This document shows, piece by piece, positions 63,101 to 64,000 of a DNA stretch of 64,000 bases (positions within the stretch are counted from its first letter, which is position 1; the number at the start of each line of letters is the position of its first letter). Source of the stretch: Calothrix sp. FI2-JRJ7 (GTDB lineage Bacteria > Cyanobacteriota > Cyanobacteriia > Cyanobacteriales > Nostocaceae). The notes beneath the pieces were generated by a model. That model made no database searches. It saw only the letters and a list, made by a program, of their open reading frames with translations, and was not told the origin of the DNA. The translations under genes were made by a program, and so were the position numbers. The stretch lies in contig JAHHGX010000091.1 in NCBI GenBank assembly GCA_019359675.1, forward strand, positions 124,001 through 188,000, in the 5' to 3' direction.

Positions 63101-63501
63101 GTGGAATGTTAGGTCAGGATAATTTGGTAAACAGTAATGAAATGAAGCACTTGAATGCTCTTGAACAAATCGACTACATCCTTGACAAAGCAGTAGAAGC
63201 CAAAATATTACCACCATCAAATCAAAGCCAACAAAACCGACGCATCGTCGATGTATTAGTTGGCACCCTAAAAGCAACTTATTCTTACGTCAAACAGCCA
63301 TACCCAGGAAAAGTCACCGTATTTAGAGCTAAAGAAAAGCATATTATGGCGCCTGACCCAACCCTCGTATGGGTAGAATTCTTCTCTATCATGGACGCAG
63401 AAGATATAACAATCATTGATGTTCCTGGTAATCATTACACATGCGTCTTAGAACCCCATGTACAAGTATTAGCAGAACACTTTAAATCACAATTGGCGTA
63501 G
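60187..63501 (+). CDS. Single-module NRPS: partial C, A (predicted glycine), T, TE
   Basis: A 1104-residue synthetase. Residues 1-235 are only the C-terminal lobe of a condensation domain (YWEKHLSAELPVLEFPTNLP start); the HHxxxDG motif is absent, so it cannot condense normally. The A domain (about 255-760) has VIYTSGSTGKPKGVEIPHRG, FDIAALELYL, NLYGPTETTIWS and LPLTPSGKVNRRAL. Reading the ten Stachelhaus positions by alignment to GrsA gives D-I-L-Q-L-G-L-I-W-K, a glycine-type code. The carrier serine is in FFEIGGSSLSA (about 789), and the TE has GGWSFGGVV (about 917) with a His in GNHYTCVLE. It should load glycine and release or transfer it, a logic like the MysE of shinorine clusters. Confidence 0.85.
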   Translation: MSSMSKLQAYWEKHLSAELPVLEFPTNLPRSTKKYNCASYKFVINNKLTGLLKQLANNESVSIDNALLAAFKVLLYRYTSEKEIIVGLLLTKLNSNVVVSKDLISETTSFKTFLIQVSDTVSEISEYQDYPFGSLVKQLQSKYNSSPKPICQALFTYQVELEYQKPPQENIEFDLCLEVIDTSDSLLCNFKYNSNLLDKITVAQFSGHFQKLLESIVSNPEQAVAQLSLLSERERDEILIEWNATEKDCDFTTLHQLIEAQVERTPDTVAVSFASKELTYRELNSCANQLAHYLQTLGVKPGVLVGICIERSLEMVVGLLAILKAGAAYLPLDPGYPQERLELILSDSQAPVLLTDNAKFFCDNEQRKIICLQTHQEHIATHSQENLAPCATAENLAYVIYTSGSTGKPKGVEIPHRGVVNFLKSMQHEPGITASDVLLAVTTVSFDIAALELYLPLITGALVVLASREIASDGRRLLELINSSGATIMQATPASWRMLLATGWSGSEGLKILCGGEGLTSELAQHLLDKGESVWNLYGPTETTIWSTVCKVEADKLSHALVPIGRPIANTQIYILDQHLQPVPIGVSGELYIGGAGVARGYLNRPDLTSERFIANPLLPGLRFYKTGDLARYLHDGTIEYISRIDNQVKIRGFRIELGEIENALSAHPEVREAVVITRCEQSSEKQIVAYITTNCEPTPGKLRDFLRQRLPDYMIPVAFVILEALPLTPSGKVNRRALPKPTASSFSQHDEFIAPRNDTEHRLAKVWSEILNIQPIGIKDNFFEIGGSSLSAIFLIAAIGQQFGKELPISTLLTNPIIEEFALLLNTTDTFDNSPLIPIQPKGNKAPFFCVHPAGGHVMSYLKLAQYLSNDQPFYGLQAQGFNGEEPLTRVEDMASVYIEAIQKFQPNGPYYIGGWSFGGVVAYEIAQQLHKMGHEVSLLAIIDSYVPILLDKNKKIDAPYLVGALSRYFGGMLGQDNLVNSNEMKHLNALEQIDYILDKAVEAKILPPSNQSQQNRRIVDVLVGTLKATYSYVKQPYPGKVTVFRAKEKHIMAPDPTLVWVEFFSIMDAEDITIIDVPGNHYTCVLEPHVQVLAEHFKSQLA

Positions 63502-63503
63502 GG

Positions 63504-63526
63504 GGTGGGCAGTGCCCACCTTACTA
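63504..63526. terminator. GGTGGGC-AGT-GCCCACC hairpin (family B)
   Basis: GGTGGGCAGTGCCCACC at 63504-63520 forms a 7-bp stem with a 3-nt loop, followed by TTACTATT. It lies between the convergent NRPS and ATP-grasp genes, 3 bases after the NRPS stop. Confidence 0.65.
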
Positions 63527-63549
63527 TTAATAATTCATCCGTTGCAAAT

Positions 63550-64000
63550 TTAAGCTTCTTCCCAATTAATTGGCAAAGCATACTCTGAAATACTAGAAAA
63601 ATCACGATTTTTATTGCTAGTTTCTGCATCCAAAACTTTCGCAACCTTATTGTAAATCTCTTCAGCCTCTTGCAGCGAGTCACCAATACTTGTTAAACCT
63701 AATTTACCAAACTGTGACAAACAGCCCATTAAATGGAATACTGTTCCTGTCTCGGTACCAGAGTCAAAGTGCAAGCGGTGATGAGCAATAATATCCATCA
63801 AGTCATTCGGCAATAGCCCTTTATAACGGTCTTTTTGTAGGTTGTCGGTGGCAATATAGTATTTTGGGCGCCCTTGTTGGCTGTAAAATAATCCAGTTGA
63901 AGGGTTATAACGACCGTTCGTTAGTAGTTTTAAAGTCATGAATGGGTGAGTTGTACCACCTTTTCGCAAGTTAATTTCAATTGCTTGAATATCCCACTCG
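63550..64000 (-). CDS. PGM1-type ATP-grasp peptide ligase, C-terminal end (partial)
   Basis: The gene continues past the right edge. In the window it encodes WDIQAIEINLRKGGTTHP, the acidic metal-binding end of an ATP-grasp domain (EINLRKGG), then LKLLTNGRYNPSTGLFYSQQ and a helical C-terminal domain ending in EYALPINWEEA. These match the C-terminus of cyanobacterial proteins related to the pheganomycin peptide ligase PGM1, which join a small starter acid to peptides. Whether it belongs to the NRPS cluster or begins the next one cannot be seen. Confidence 0.75.
   Translation of the reverse strand, partial: EWDIQAIEINLRKGGTTHPFMTLKLLTNGRYNPSTGLFYSQQGRPKYYIATDNLQKDRYKGLLPNDLMDIIAHHRLHFDSGTETGTVFHLMGCLSQFGKLGLTSIGDSLQEAEEIYNKVAKVLDAETSNKNRDFSSISEYALPINWEEA

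Larger units (their letters stand above)
1..64000. repeat. GGCGCC hexamer iterated about 118 times (alternate HIP)
   Basis: Counted by eye, GGCGCC occurs about 118 times; about 4 would be expected in random sequence of about 40% GC. It is found in genes on both strands and in all frames and is not restricted to spacers. GCGATCGC (HIP1) was not seen. HIP sites in cyanobacteria are known to match the specificity of resident DNA methyltransferases; here a methyltransferase acting on GGCGCC is expected elsewhere in the genome (inference). Confidence 0.85.

Noticed and set aside
55395-63501. Treating 55395-63501 as a single operon
   Set aside because: The BT1 carrier at 58866 is on the opposite strand, and the methyltransferase is 257 bases from the next gene with a terminator-like hairpin between. 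I describe a locus, not an operon.
63550-64000. Calling the edge ATP-grasp a MysD
   Set aside because: The motif and C-terminal domain match PGM1-related ligases, not the D-Ala-D-Ala ligase-like MysD.

Overview
This window looks like chromosomal DNA of a filamentous cyanobacterium, most likely Nostocales-type. The evidence is a Ycf3 photosystem I assembly gene, two cyanobacterial LmeA/DUF2993 genes, a DUF1400 protein, a mycosporine (mysA-mysB-mysC) operon, serine/threonine kinases with C-terminal membrane segments, cytochromes P450, and AT-rich spacers (overall GC about 40%) full of short palindromic repeats. The usual cyanobacterial HIP1 octamer (GCGATCGC) was not seen. The hexamer GGCGCC occurs about 118 times by eye, roughly one per 540 bases, and looks like an alternate highly iterated palindrome.

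Layout. 0-14 kb: the end of an M28 peptidase, a Crp/Fnr regulator, a CheR methyltransferase, an MFS carrier, a [4Fe-4S] aldo/keto reductase, a BFN nuclease divergent from riboflavin synthase, an M23 peptidase, BirA, a YfiH/PgeF protein, a broken Ser/Thr kinase and an acyltransferase. 13-17.6 kb: a toxin-antitoxin strip (HicB with a chimeric HicA, a truncated Phd/YefM, DUF433/DUF5615, a small antitoxin-like ORF) around a phosphoketolase. 17.7-22.6 kb: two intact P450s, one internally deleted P450, an SDR and remnants of a cyclase and a NACHT gene. 22.7-25.6 kb: an overlapping operon of DUF2993, an enolase-superfamily epimerase and a DUF1611 protein resembling the DgcA/DgcN pair. 25.7-43.5 kb: envelope and housekeeping genes (GT2, polysaccharide deacetylase, SufE, alpha/beta hydrolase, CobW GTPase, glutathionyl-hydroquinone reductase, DsbD-like protein with a redoxin lipoprotein, PfkB kinase, GatC, Ycf3, SRAP, GST, DUF2231, hemerythrin, M20 amidohydrolase).

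43.5-51.2 kb holds mysA-mysB-mysC on the minus strand, followed in the same direction by a hybrid sensor kinase and a receiver-kinase. These three enzymes should make 4-deoxygadusol and then mycosporine-glycine. No mysD or mysE lies beside them. At 55.4-64.0 kb there is a second specialised-metabolism locus: an O-methyltransferase, an EamA exporter, a TauD-like Fe(II)/2-oxoglutarate oxygenase, a BT1-family carrier, a one-module NRPS (partial C, A, T, TE) whose A domain reads as a glycine code, and a PGM1-type ATP-grasp ligase running off the window. This is the best candidate for an undescribed system. It may add a second glycine to the mycosporine or make an independent small glycine conjugate.

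Several families of short palindromic elements sit exactly at gene ends. In at least four genes they supply the last codons or the stop codon, so repeat insertion has been reshaping C-termini here.
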